In this document: positions 1 through 6,684 of the stretch, in pieces
How the letters are laid out: each line of letters starts with the position of its first letter
Position numbering within the stretch: the stretch's first letter is position 1
Assembly (NCBI GenBank): GCA_964587525.1
Contig: CAZPLZ010000067.1
Span: 1 to 17,453 of the forward strand
DNA: 17,453 bases
DNA from: CAZPLZ01 sp964587525
Lineage (GTDB): Bacteria; Oederibacteriota; CAKKQC01
Reading direction: 5' to 3'
Made by a program: the position numbers and the translations under genes
The notes under the pieces: generated by a model
The model's input: the letters and a program-made list of their open reading frames with translations, nothing else
Told to the model about the DNA's origin: nothing
The model's database searches: none

Positions 1-704
1 ACGATGACCTGGGCGCCGAGACCCCGGGCTCTCTGTGCGACGCCGCGGCCACACCAGCCGTACCCCGCTACGACCACCGTCCGCCCGGCAATCAGGATGT
101 TGGTGGCCCTGATGATACCATCCCACGAACTCTGGCCGGTCCCGTACCGGTTATCAAAGAGGTATTTGGTTTGCGCATCATTGACCGCGACAATCGGATA
201 GGCCAGTTTGCCGTGCGCCGCTATGCTACGCAGACGGATGACACCGGTCGTCGTCTCTTCGGTTCCAGCCACCACCTGCCGCAAGAGATCCCGGCGCTTG
301 GTGTGGATGAACGTGATCAGGTCAGCGCCGTCGTCCATCGTGAAATTCGGCTTAAGACTCAGGGCCCCTTCGATGTGCTCGTAATACTCCTTTGTTCCAA
401 CACCATGAATGGCGTAGACCGGGATCCCTTCCTCGCGGGTCAGATACGCCGCCACATCATCCTGCGTGCTTAGTGGATTGGACGCGCACAGGGTGACCTG
501 GGCGCCGCCGTCTCTGAGCGCCATCATGAGATGCGCGGTTTCGGTCGTCACGTGCAGGCACGCTGCAATCCGCTTACCCTTGAGCGGCCGTGAGCTCCTG
601 AACCGCCGCCGGATCTGCGCGACCACCGGCATCTGATCCATCGCCCAGTGCACACGCTCGCCCCCCTTCACGGCCAGCGAAGGATCTTTGACTTGTCCGA
701 TCAC
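1..704 (-). CDS. ahcY: Adenosylhomocysteinase (SAH hydrolase), partial at left edge
   Basis: Reversibly hydrolyses S-adenosylhomocysteine to adenosine and homocysteine, removing the product inhibitor of SAM-dependent methyltransferases in the cytoplasm. About 234 residues are present; the C-terminal part lies outside the window. Family motifs visible: an N-terminal segment DPSLAVKGGERVHWA..MPV, the substrate-site block HVTTETAH (residues ~51-58), DDGAD (~124-128), EETTTG (~149-154), the long conserved block from NDAQTKYLFDN to YGTGQS (~175-192), and the start of the NAD-binding fold VVAGYGWCGRG (~211-221). I chose GTG at 704 because GGAAGGTG lies just upstream at good spacing and the protein then begins where family members do; GTG at 713 is the alternative. 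It follows metK by 22 bp on the same strand, so MetK product and by-product recycling are probably co-transcribed. Confidence 0.95.
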   Translation of the reverse strand, partial: MIGQVKDPSLAVKGGERVHWAMDQMPVVAQIRRRFRSSRPLKGKRIAACLHVTTETAHLMMALRDGGAQVTLCASNPLSTQDDVAAYLTREEGIPVYAIHGVGTKEYYEHIEGALSLKPNFTMDDGADLITFIHTKRRDLLRQVVAGTEETTTGVIRLRSIAAHGKLAYPIVAVNDAQTKYLFDNRYGTGQSSWDGIIRATNILIAGRTVVVAGYGWCGRGVAQRARGLGAQVI

Positions 705-726
705 GGCGCCCACCTTCCCTTTTGAG

Positions 727-1872
727 TTACAGGCCAGCGGCACGCCGCAACTGGTCGGCCTTGTCAGTGCGCTCCCAGGTAAACGACGGCTCGTTCCGGC
801 CAAAATGGCCATACGCGGCAGTCTTGGTGAAAATCGGCCGGCGCAGCTTCAGGTGCCGGATGATACCCAGCGGGGTCAAATCGAAGTGTTTCCGGACTAA
901 CTGAAGGATCAGCGCCTCCGGGACCTGTCCGGTGCCGTACGTTTCCACGGAGATTGAGACTGGCTCCGCCACGCCGATCGCGTACGCAAGCTGCACCTCG
1001 AACCGGTCAGCCAAACCAGCGGCAACCACATTCTTTGCGACATAGCGGGCAGCGTACGAGGCCGACCGGTCCACTTTCGAGGGATCCTTGCCGGAAAACG
1101 AACCGCCTCCGTGCCGGCCCATCCCACCATAGGTGTCCACGATAATTTTCCGGCCTGTGACCCCGGTATCGCCCTGAGGTCCACCGACCACGAATTTACC
1201 GGTGGGGTTCACGAGGAACTTCGTCTTCTTATCCAGCATGTGGCGCGGGATGGAGGGCTTCACCACTTTCTCGATCACACCCTCGGTGATCTTGCGGTGC
1301 GACACCCCAGGATTGTGCTGAGCAGAGATGATCACGGTGTCCACCCGCACCGGCTGGCCATCGATGTATTCCACCGAAACCTGGGATTTTCCGTCCGGCC
1401 GGAGAAACTTCAAGATGTGCTCCCTGCGAACTTGCGTCAACCGGCGCACCAGCTTGTGCGCCAGGATAATCGGCATCGGCATCAGCTCTTTGGTCTCACG
1501 GACTGCGTAGCCGTACATCATCCCCTGGTCGCCCGCGCCCCCTCGGTTCACACCCAGAGCGATATCCGGTGACTGCTCCTGGATGGCCGTGATGACCCCG
1601 CAGGTTTCGTAATCAAATCCGGCCTTGGCGTCATCGTATCCAACAGCTTTGATGGTCTTTCGCACGATGGCGGGCACGTCCACATATCCGCGCGTCGTAA
1701 TTTCACCAGCGACATATGCAACCCCGGTCGTCACCATCGTCTCGCAGGCCACCCGGCCCTGAGAATCCTGAGCCAGGATATCATCGAGGATCGCATCAGA
1801 GATCTGATCACAGATTTTATCAGGATGCCCCTCGGTGACCGATTCAGAAGTAAACAACGTACGCTCGCTCAC
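727..1872 (-). CDS. metK: S-adenosylmethionine synthase
   Basis: Makes S-adenosylmethionine from methionine and ATP in the cytoplasm. The 381-residue length is normal for bacterial MetK. Visible hallmarks are GHPDK (residues 15-19, ATP site), the signature GAGDQGMMYGY (112-122) and the glycine-rich GGGSFSGKDP (255-264), followed by the conserved DRSASYAARYVAKN segment. The start is GTG at 1872, preceded by a near-perfect AAAGGAGG with 5-6 nt spacing; an overlapping ATG four bases upstream is out of frame. It lies 57 bp after rpsI and 22 bp before ahcY, all on the same strand. No leader long enough for a SAM riboswitch is present in the 57 bp gap, so any control by SAM would have to act elsewhere. 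Confidence 0.97.
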   Translation of the reverse strand: MSERTLFTSESVTEGHPDKICDQISDAILDDILAQDSQGRVACETMVTTGVAYVAGEITTRGYVDVPAIVRKTIKAVGYDDAKAGFDYETCGVITAIQEQSPDIALGVNRGGAGDQGMMYGYAVRETKELMPMPIILAHKLVRRLTQVRREHILKFLRPDGKSQVSVEYIDGQPVRVDTVIISAQHNPGVSHRKITEGVIEKVVKPSIPRHMLDKKTKFLVNPTGKFVVGGPQGDTGVTGRKIIVDTYGGMGRHGGGSFSGKDPSKVDRSASYAARYVAKNVVAAGLADRFEVQLAYAIGVAEPVSISVETYGTGQVPEALILQLVRKHFDLTPLGIIRHLKLRRPIFTKTAAYGHFGRNEPSFTWERTDKADQLRRAAGL

Positions 1873-1929
1873 ACATCCCTCCTTTGATTTATTAAGGCGC
1901 TACTTGGCTCGACTACGCTGCGGGATATA

Positions 1930-2544
1930 TTACCGCTTGGTCCACTGAGGCCGCCGGCGGGCTCCCCGAAACCCATACTTCTTCCGTTCCACCATCCTTG
2001 GATCCCTGGTCAGCAAATGTTCAGCCGAAAGAGCTGGACGAAAGTCCGGCTGCCAAGCCGCAAGGGCCCTAGCGATAGCCAACCGTACCGCCCCTGCCTG
2101 CGAAGATACGCTGGAGCCATACACGACCGCAGTCACATCGAAGCGATTGACGGTGCCGGTGACTACAAAGGGCTGGTGAATCTCATCAAGGAGCTTCCCC
2201 CGCCGGAAATATTCCTTAGGGTCCCGCTTGTTCACGCTAATCTTCCCAGCGCCGGACTTCAGCACTACGCGCGCGATTGCGGTTTTCCGTCGTCCCACGC
2301 CATGAGCCCGGTCCCCCTCGCGGCGGCCGGTCGCCACCACGGGCTGAGGAGCCTCACCCTTTCCCTCCTCCCCAGAGGGGGAGGTCGTCTGCGGGCCCCG
2401 TGAGACCTCAGGAGAGGTCTCACGGGGCGGGTCGGCTGCTCCTGCCGACCGGGTAGGAAGAGGGGGGGCGTCCTTGACCGGAGTTTCCGGAGCAACCGGC
2501 GTATCGGCAGCCACGGAAGGATCAATCTCATCTGGGGGCACCAT
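1930..2544 (-). CDS. rpsI: 30S ribosomal protein S9 with N-terminal extension
   Basis: Component of the small ribosomal subunit; its C-terminal tail reaches the P site. The S9 core runs from about residue 83 (VGRRKTAIARV) to the basic C-terminus GFRGARRRPQWTKR, which is the conserved tRNA-contacting tail. The protein is 204 residues, against about 130 for usual S9. The extra ~75 residues are rich in Pro, Ser, Thr and Glu and look disordered; part of them is encoded by a perfect 15-bp palindrome (2395-2428) and by a dispersed repeat copy (2352-2384). The ATG at 2544 overlaps the rplM stop (TGATG), which implies translational coupling; no strong SD precedes it. An internal GTG near residues 69-70 could instead give a near-normal S9, so the extension may or may not be translated. 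Confidence 0.93.
   Translation of the reverse strand: MVPPDEIDPSVAADTPVAPETPVKDAPPLPTRSAGAADPPRETSPEVSRGPQTTSPSGEEGKGEAPQPVVATGRREGDRAHGVGRRKTAIARVVLKSGAGKISVNKRDPKEYFRRGKLLDEIHQPFVVTGTVNRFDVTAVVYGSSVSSQAGAVRLAIARALAAWQPDFRPALSAEHLLTRDPRMVERKKYGFRGARRRPQWTKR
2352..2384. repeat. Dispersed CCTCACCC-type palindromic repeat, copy 1 (in rpsI)
   Basis: Reads CCTCACCCTTTCC followed by a hairpin CCTCCCC..GGGGAGG (2367-2373 and 2378-2384). It has the same plan as the copies at 6624-6660 and 17420-17453: a CCTCACCC stretch, a pyrimidine tract, then a C-rich/G-rich stem-loop. In the rpsI reading frame it encodes TSPSGEEGKGE, resembling the kind of peptide this widespread intergenic repeat gives when translated. 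Confidence 0.6.
2395..2428. repeat. Perfect 15-bp inverted repeat inside rpsI
   Basis: The arms 2395-2409 and 2414-2428 are exact reverse complements (GCCCCGTGAGACCTC and its complement) around the 4-base loop AGGA. It would fold into a very stable hairpin in the rpsI mRNA, in codons ~39-50. It is immediately next to the dispersed repeat at 2352-2384. Nothing else in ribosomal operons of this type normally needs a hairpin here. Confidence 0.9.
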
Positions 2545-2996
2545 CAGGCCTGTACCAGCAAACCTCTATTCAACTTGAGGGGCACTGGCTGCTGCGCCTC
2601 GTGCGGATGTTCAGCACCCCGGTAAATTTTCAGAGCCCGAATCTGTCTTCGGCCCAGCACGGTGTGCGGCAACATCCCCCAGACAGCGCGGCGGAGCACG
2701 GTCTCCGGGCGTTTGGCCATTAACACCTTATAGGGGATCAGCTTCAGCCCGCCCGGATATCCCGAGTACCGCTTGAGAAATTTCTGGTTGATTTTATCCC
2801 CGGTCAGTTTGATCTTAGCGACGTTCAGCACAATGACGCAGTCTCCTGTATCGATATGCGGAGTAAACGAAGGACGGTTCTTACCCCGCAACAGCAGGGC
2901 AATCTGGGAAGCCAGCCGACCCAGGACTTGATCTGTGGCATCGACGACCTTCCAGCGTTTTTTGGCTTCTGCGGCCTTGACGAAGGTGGTGTTCAC
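2544..2996 (-). CDS. rplM: 50S ribosomal protein L13
   Basis: Early-assembling large-subunit protein. 150 residues, close to the usual ~142-150. Visible family features: WKVVDATDQVLGRLAS (residues ~15-30), LLRGKNRPSFTPHIDTGD (~35-52), VLNVAKIKLTGDK, the Y-S-G-Y-P-G-G motif (~78-84), and AVWGMLPHTVLGRRQIRALKIY.G..HPHEAQQP near the C-terminus. The start is GTG at 2996 (NTTFVKAAEAKKRWKVVDA); the SD is weak (AGAGAG). It is the first gene of the rplM-rpsI-metK-ahcY operon, and its stop overlaps the rpsI start by one base. A promoter is visible just upstream within the end of cca. Confidence 0.97.
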   Translation of the reverse strand: MNTTFVKAAEAKKRWKVVDATDQVLGRLASQIALLLRGKNRPSFTPHIDTGDCVIVLNVAKIKLTGDKINQKFLKRYSGYPGGLKLIPYKVLMAKRPETVLRRAVWGMLPHTVLGRRQIRALKIYRGAEHPHEAQQPVPLKLNRGLLVQA

Positions 2997-3036
2997 GGCT
3001 GCTCTCTATCCTCATTTCGTTATGCATTGACAACAG

Positions 3037-3073
3037 AAGCGTTACTATAACACCCGGCCCTTGTTCCGGTCAA
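3037..3073 (-). promoter_or_regulatory. Predicted promoter of the rplM-rpsI-metK-ahcY operon
   Basis: On the minus strand TTGACC (3073-3068) is followed after 18 bp by TATAGT (3049-3044), preceded by TG one base earlier (extended -10). The -10 overlaps the cca stop codon. The predicted start is near 3037, giving a ~40 nt leader before the rplM GTG. No obvious L13-binding structure was recognised in the leader. Confidence 0.6.
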
Positions 3074-4502
3074 GAACAGCTCTTGCTGCCCTCAGAGCTT
3101 GCGTTCTGCTACGGATCTTCCCCAGTGCCACCCCTTCCTCCACCGCCTGAAGCAGTTTCCCAATCACCGGGCCCGGCTTGAGATCGAATTCCTGCATGAG
3201 ATCATGCCCGGTGATCAGCCGTTTGACAGGCATGTGCTCACGCATGGCGCGTCGGAAAGCGAGGATTCTGGCAATCGTGCGATGCTGTTTGTAAGCCGTG
3301 ACGGCGCCCCCGTGATGCGTGGCACAACGATCCGCCTGGGCGTGCAGGATTAATTCAAAAAGTTCCTCACCCGCGTCTCGTAGAAACCGGTAGGTTGCCC
3401 GGTCAGTAAACCGGCCAGCGGCGGCCAGATGCCCGAGCCGCAAATGGTGCTGGATGACCCGTGTGACAATGCTGACTTCCACTTCGGCGCATTTCAATTG
3501 TTTGCGGAGCAGGCCAGCGGCACGCCGCGCCCCAATCAGCTCATGCTTATAAAAATGAACATCACCCTTCGCGTTGCGGCTGATCGTTTCAGGTTTGGCG
3601 ATGTCGTGGAGCAAGAGGGCCAGTTTCAGGAGAGCGAGGCGGGAGCGACCGGACACCGGTTCCTGGGAAAAGTGGCCGGTCATCTCCTGCCCTTCCTGGC
3701 GGTACATGGCGCGCACCCGGCCCAGAAACCTCTCCAGATGCTCAAGGGCTTCCAGCGTGTGGTTGAGCACATGTATCCAGCCCCCACGTGGCACACGGAC
3801 CCGGCGCATGGGGAGGAGTTGTGGAAAGGTCGCCTCCAGAACGCCTGATTTCGCTGCGGCGCGAAGCGCCTTGGCAGCCCTAGGCAACGTGAGCAACTTG
3901 AAGAGTTCATCCCGGAGCCGTTCCGCTGAGCACGCGCCTGTCCGAAACGCGTCCGCACGCAGGTGCCGGCTGGTGGATGAATCCGGACGCAAGCCCAGCT
4001 CGACCTCTGCACGGTGGGCACGCCAGAGCCGGACAGGATCCTCCCGGAACGCTTGCGGTCTGCAAAGGGTAAGCCGGCGGGCTTTCAGATGGCCACAACC
4101 ACCCAGCGGATCCTCCACCACCGAATGGGGTCCCCATGGTATCCGCACCGCCATCGCATTCACGGTGAAGTCACGGCGACGCAGGTCCAGCTCCAGCGTC
4201 CGGTCGCGCAGCGGGGTAAAATCCACCGTGGCCGTCTTCAAGTAAACCCTCACCAGCTTCTCCCGCCCGAGGACCGCCAGCGCACCGCCGGCCGCATCGG
4301 CAAACGCACGGCCGGTGGATACCGGCGAGCCTTTGGTCACGGTCACATCCACGTCGTGCACCAACTTGCCTAACAGCACGTCACGCACGGCCCCGCCGGT
4401 GAGAAACAGCCCCCCGTATGCGGTTCCCAAGCGCTTGAGCGGCCCTGCGATCACTCCCAGCGCTTTATCCAGTCGCTTACCAGCAATAGTCATTCTCAAC
4501 AT
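3045..4502 (-). CDS. cca: CCA tRNA nucleotidyltransferase / poly(A) polymerase family with HD domain
   Basis: Class II nucleotidyltransferase that adds or repairs the 3' CCA of tRNAs, or a poly(A)-polymerase paralogue; the family does not separate cleanly by eye. Visible motifs: GGAVRD (residues ~36-41) and HDVDV (~49-53) with the two catalytic Asp residues, RRRDFTVNAMA (~108-118), EDPVRLWRAHR (~154-164), then a C-terminal HD phosphohydrolase-like domain with LLHDIAKPET (~297-306) and following conserved His residues. Length 485 fits the long HD-containing members. ATG at 4502 is preceded by GAAGGG at about 11 nt; ATG at 4493 is an alternative. It starts 15 bp after galT and is probably co-transcribed with galE-galT. 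The tRNA-Leu gene in this window does not encode CCA, consistent with a need for this enzyme. Confidence 0.9.
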   Translation of the reverse strand: MLRMTIAGKRLDKALGVIAGPLKRLGTAYGGLFLTGGAVRDVLLGKLVHDVDVTVTKGSPVSTGRAFADAAGGALAVLGREKLVRVYLKTATVDFTPLRDRTLELDLRRRDFTVNAMAVRIPWGPHSVVEDPLGGCGHLKARRLTLCRPQAFREDPVRLWRAHRAEVELGLRPDSSTSRHLRADAFRTGACSAERLRDELFKLLTLPRAAKALRAAAKSGVLEATFPQLLPMRRVRVPRGGWIHVLNHTLEALEHLERFLGRVRAMYRQEGQEMTGHFSQEPVSGRSRLALLKLALLLHDIAKPETISRNAKGDVHFYKHELIGARRAAGLLRKQLKCAEVEVSIVTRVIQHHLRLGHLAAAGRFTDRATYRFLRDAGEELFELILHAQADRCATHHGGAVTAYKQHRTIARILAFRRAMREHMPVKRLITGHDLMQEFDLKPGPVIGKLLQAVEEGVALGKIRSRTQALRAARAVLDRNKGRVL

Positions 4503-4517
4503 GTTACGGCTCGCCCT

Positions 4518-5492
4518 TCAGTGTGGCCTTACCGAGCGCAGCTCGGCGGCTTTTTCCTCCGGGATCGTATCGTTAATGAAGGTGCCGGCACCTGACTCAC
4601 ACCCCGCCAGATACTTGATCTGGTCTTTGCTCCGGTGAGGCGGATAGAACTCGATGTGAAAATGATGATACCGGTGCGGCGCACCATCGGTCGGGGTCTG
4701 GTGCATCAGCATGATGTACGGAAAGGAAAAACCGAACAAGTTGTCGTACTTCCTCAAGATGGTTTTCAGAATCCCGGCCAGCTCCCAGCGTTCTGCCCGA
4801 GTCATCTGCACGAGGCTTCCCACGTGCCGGCGCGGCACCACATACACCTCATACGGATACCGGGCGAAATACGGGATCCAGGCTGCGAAGAAACGGTTCG
4901 ATGCCACCAGCCGAGAACGCGCGGAAGTTTCCCTGCGCGTCAGATCGCATAGCATGCACCGCCGGTGGTGCGCCTGGTAGCGCCGCTGCGCGTTGAGCTC
5001 GGTTTTCACCCGAGGCGGGATAAACGGGAAGGCGTAGATCTGGCCGTGTGGGTGGGTCAACGTCACGCCGATGACGGTGCCTTTGTTTTCAAAAATGTAC
5101 ACGTATTTAATAAATGGCAGAGCGCCTAACTCCCGGTACCGGTCAGTCCAGACCTCGATCAATTTATAGATGTGCTCGCGGGACTCCTCCGCCAAGGTGG
5201 TGTTATGCCGGGGGGAATACAACACCACTTCGCAAATTCCCTTTCCTGGTACCCGCCGGTACAACGCTCCAGGGTGGCCCTCCCGGGCGGCAGAGGCGGT
5301 TCGCGCCATCGAAGGAAACCGGTTTTCAAACGTGACGATCTCATACGGTCCGTTCAGCCCTTCAGCACCACCTGGGCAGAACGGGCAGGACTGGACATCA
5401 GTTGTGGCACCCAGAGCGACTGGCCTGATCTGCCGGTGTGAAGCATAAGCGACCCATTCCTCCAGCAGCGGATGCCAGCGCAACTGTGCCAT
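4518..5492 (-). CDS. galT: UDP-glucose--hexose-1-phosphate uridylyltransferase
   Basis: Leloir-pathway enzyme of the HIT superfamily that exchanges UMP between UDP-glucose and galactose-1-phosphate through a uridylyl-His intermediate. The active-site motif HPHGQIYAFPFIPP is at residues ~147-160, with H149 as the nucleophile. Cys pairs CPFCPGG (36-42) and CMLCD (179-183) look like zinc-site or structural cysteines of this family, and the C-terminal HHFHIEFYPP is typical. Length 324 is in the range of the bacterial/archaeal type. The ATG at 5492 lies 3 bp after the galE stop, so translation is probably coupled. No galactokinase is in the window. A homologous ADP-sugar phosphorylase activity cannot be excluded, but the neighbouring galE supports GalT. 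Confidence 0.92.
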   Translation of the reverse strand: MAQLRWHPLLEEWVAYASHRQIRPVALGATTDVQSCPFCPGGAEGLNGPYEIVTFENRFPSMARTASAAREGHPGALYRRVPGKGICEVVLYSPRHNTTLAEESREHIYKLIEVWTDRYRELGALPFIKYVYIFENKGTVIGVTLTHPHGQIYAFPFIPPRVKTELNAQRRYQAHHRRCMLCDLTRRETSARSRLVASNRFFAAWIPYFARYPYEVYVVPRRHVGSLVQMTRAERWELAGILKTILRKYDNLFGFSFPYIMLMHQTPTDGAPHRYHHFHIEFYPPHRSKDQIKYLAGCESGAGTFINDTIPEEKAAELRSVRPH

Positions 5493-5495
5493 CGA

Positions 5496-6416
5496 TCAAC
5501 GCGACCTGAACCACTTCACGGTCTGCTGTAAGCCTTCTTCCAGGGGCACACGCGGCTCCCATCCCAGGGTTCGCTTGGCTTTGTCCACCGCCAGGCAACT
5601 GTCCCTCAGATCCCCCGGCCGTGGGGGTCCGTGCTTTGAGGGCCCGGAATAGCCGGTCAGGGCTTTGAGAGAAGCGAAGAGCTGGGTCGTGCTTGTCCGT
5701 ATGCCGGTTCCGATGTTGACGGCCTCGTTTTCGCACCGGGTCAAGGCCAGCAGGTTGGCTCGTACCACGTCACCGACATACACGTAGTCCCGGAAAAATT
5801 CCCCGTCTCCGTTAATCACTGGCGTTCCGCCGGCGAGCATCTTTTCGGTGAAGATGGCCACCACGCCGGCTTCCCCATGCGGATCCTGCCGTGGTCCATA
5901 CACGTTCGAGTAGCGCAAAACGGTAAAGGCAAGCCTATACTGTTCGGCATAAACTTTAAGGTAGAGTTCAGTAGCAACCTTGGAGACGCCGTAGGGGGAG
6001 TTGGCGGCAAAGGGCAGCTCCTCAACAGCGGGAAGCTGGTCGGTATTTCCATACACGGTCCCACCGGAAGAGGCAAAGATGAATTTTTTGACGTTGCACC
6101 GCACGGACGCTTGCAGAAGGTTCAGGCCGCCCAGGATGTTGATGCGCGCATCCAGTTCCGGGTCTTTCACCGACAGGGGGACGGATGCCTGCGCCGCATG
6201 GTGGTTGACGATATCAAACCGCTCGCGTTCAAAGAGGTTTGCCAGCTCTGGTGAGGTGATATCCAGCTCAACCGCCTTCACGTCGGTGTTGAGGTTAGCC
6301 CGTCTGCGCCCAACCTGGTTGTCCAGGATGGTCACGTCATGCCCTTCTTTAAGGTACCCGTCCGCGACATGGGAACCGATAAACCCAGCACCTCCGGTCA
6401 CCAGGATTTTACTCAT
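5496..6416 (-). CDS. galE: UDP-glucose 4-epimerase-like NAD-dependent epimerase
   Basis: Extended short-chain dehydrogenase/reductase of the sugar-nucleotide epimerase group. From ATG 6416 the protein is 306 residues: MSKILVTGGAGFIGSH with the Rossmann GxxGxxG at the N-terminus, LDN at ~32, catalytic Ser/Thr region ASSGGTVYG (~115-123), and YGVSK (142-146) with the catalytic Tyr and Lys. NVYGPRQDPHG (~185) and the GDGEFFRDYVYVGDV block are typical of the UDP-glucose/UDP-hexose epimerases. I chose ATG 6416 because it gives the standard N-terminus; the TTG at 6440 adds eight non-conserved residues and has no SD. It leads galE-galT-cca. GalE by context; a UDP-glucuronate or GlcNAc epimerase is possible since specificity cannot be read here. 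Confidence 0.88.
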   Translation of the reverse strand: MSKILVTGGAGFIGSHVADGYLKEGHDVTILDNQVGRRRANLNTDVKAVELDITSPELANLFERERFDIVNHHAAQASVPLSVKDPELDARINILGGLNLLQASVRCNVKKFIFASSGGTVYGNTDQLPAVEELPFAANSPYGVSKVATELYLKVYAEQYRLAFTVLRYSNVYGPRQDPHGEAGVVAIFTEKMLAGGTPVINGDGEFFRDYVYVGDVVRANLLALTRCENEAVNIGTGIRTSTTQLFASLKALTGYSGPSKHGPPRPGDLRDSCLAVDKAKRTLGWEPRVPLEEGLQQTVKWFRSR

Positions 6417-6684
6417 GGCCGGTGCCACCAACGGTGGCAAGGTTTAAACAATGGTGTACCTACCTTTGCCAGACCGAGTCCGCGAGGTCATAGCTTTGAA
6501 GTTTTGCGTTTGCGAAACCAATAAAACACAAACCGCCGGCCATCCCCGCGCCGGACCACCTCTTTTTCAATCACATAGACAGGGGGCCGTGACGCTCTTC
6601 TTTTTTCCTTTCCGTCCTTCACTCCCTCTCCCGCATGACGGGAGAGGGTCGGGGTGAGGGCCAATATGTGACTATCGATTTTCT
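6417..6684. other. Intergenic region between M24-like gene and galE
   Basis: 268 bp with no convincing gene. It holds the dispersed repeat (6624-6660) and, between about 6488 and 6590 on the minus strand, a stop-terminated open stretch that looks faintly protein-like (see findings). I did not find a clear promoter for galE here. The region ends in a pyrimidine-rich tract (6598-6620) next to the repeat. Confidence 0.6.
6624..6660. repeat. Dispersed CCTCACCC-type palindromic repeat, copy 2
   Basis: Perfect 10-bp stem CCCTCTCCCG (6624-6633) / CGGGAGAGGG (6639-6648) with loop CATGA, followed by TCGGGGTGAGGG. Read on the minus strand it is CCCTCACCCCGACC followed by the stem-loop, the same order as in copies 1 and 3. 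It resembles a very widespread class of small intergenic palindromic repeats of bacterial genomes. It may also act as a bidirectional stem-loop at the end of the M24-like gene. Confidence 0.75.

Noticed and set aside
1873..1929. Possible SAM riboswitch before metK
   Set aside because: The gap is only 57 bp, too short, and no riboswitch core or terminator is seen.
3574..4245. Plus-strand open frame of 223 codons
   Set aside because: Arg/Ser-rich shadow antisense to cca, with no family motifs.
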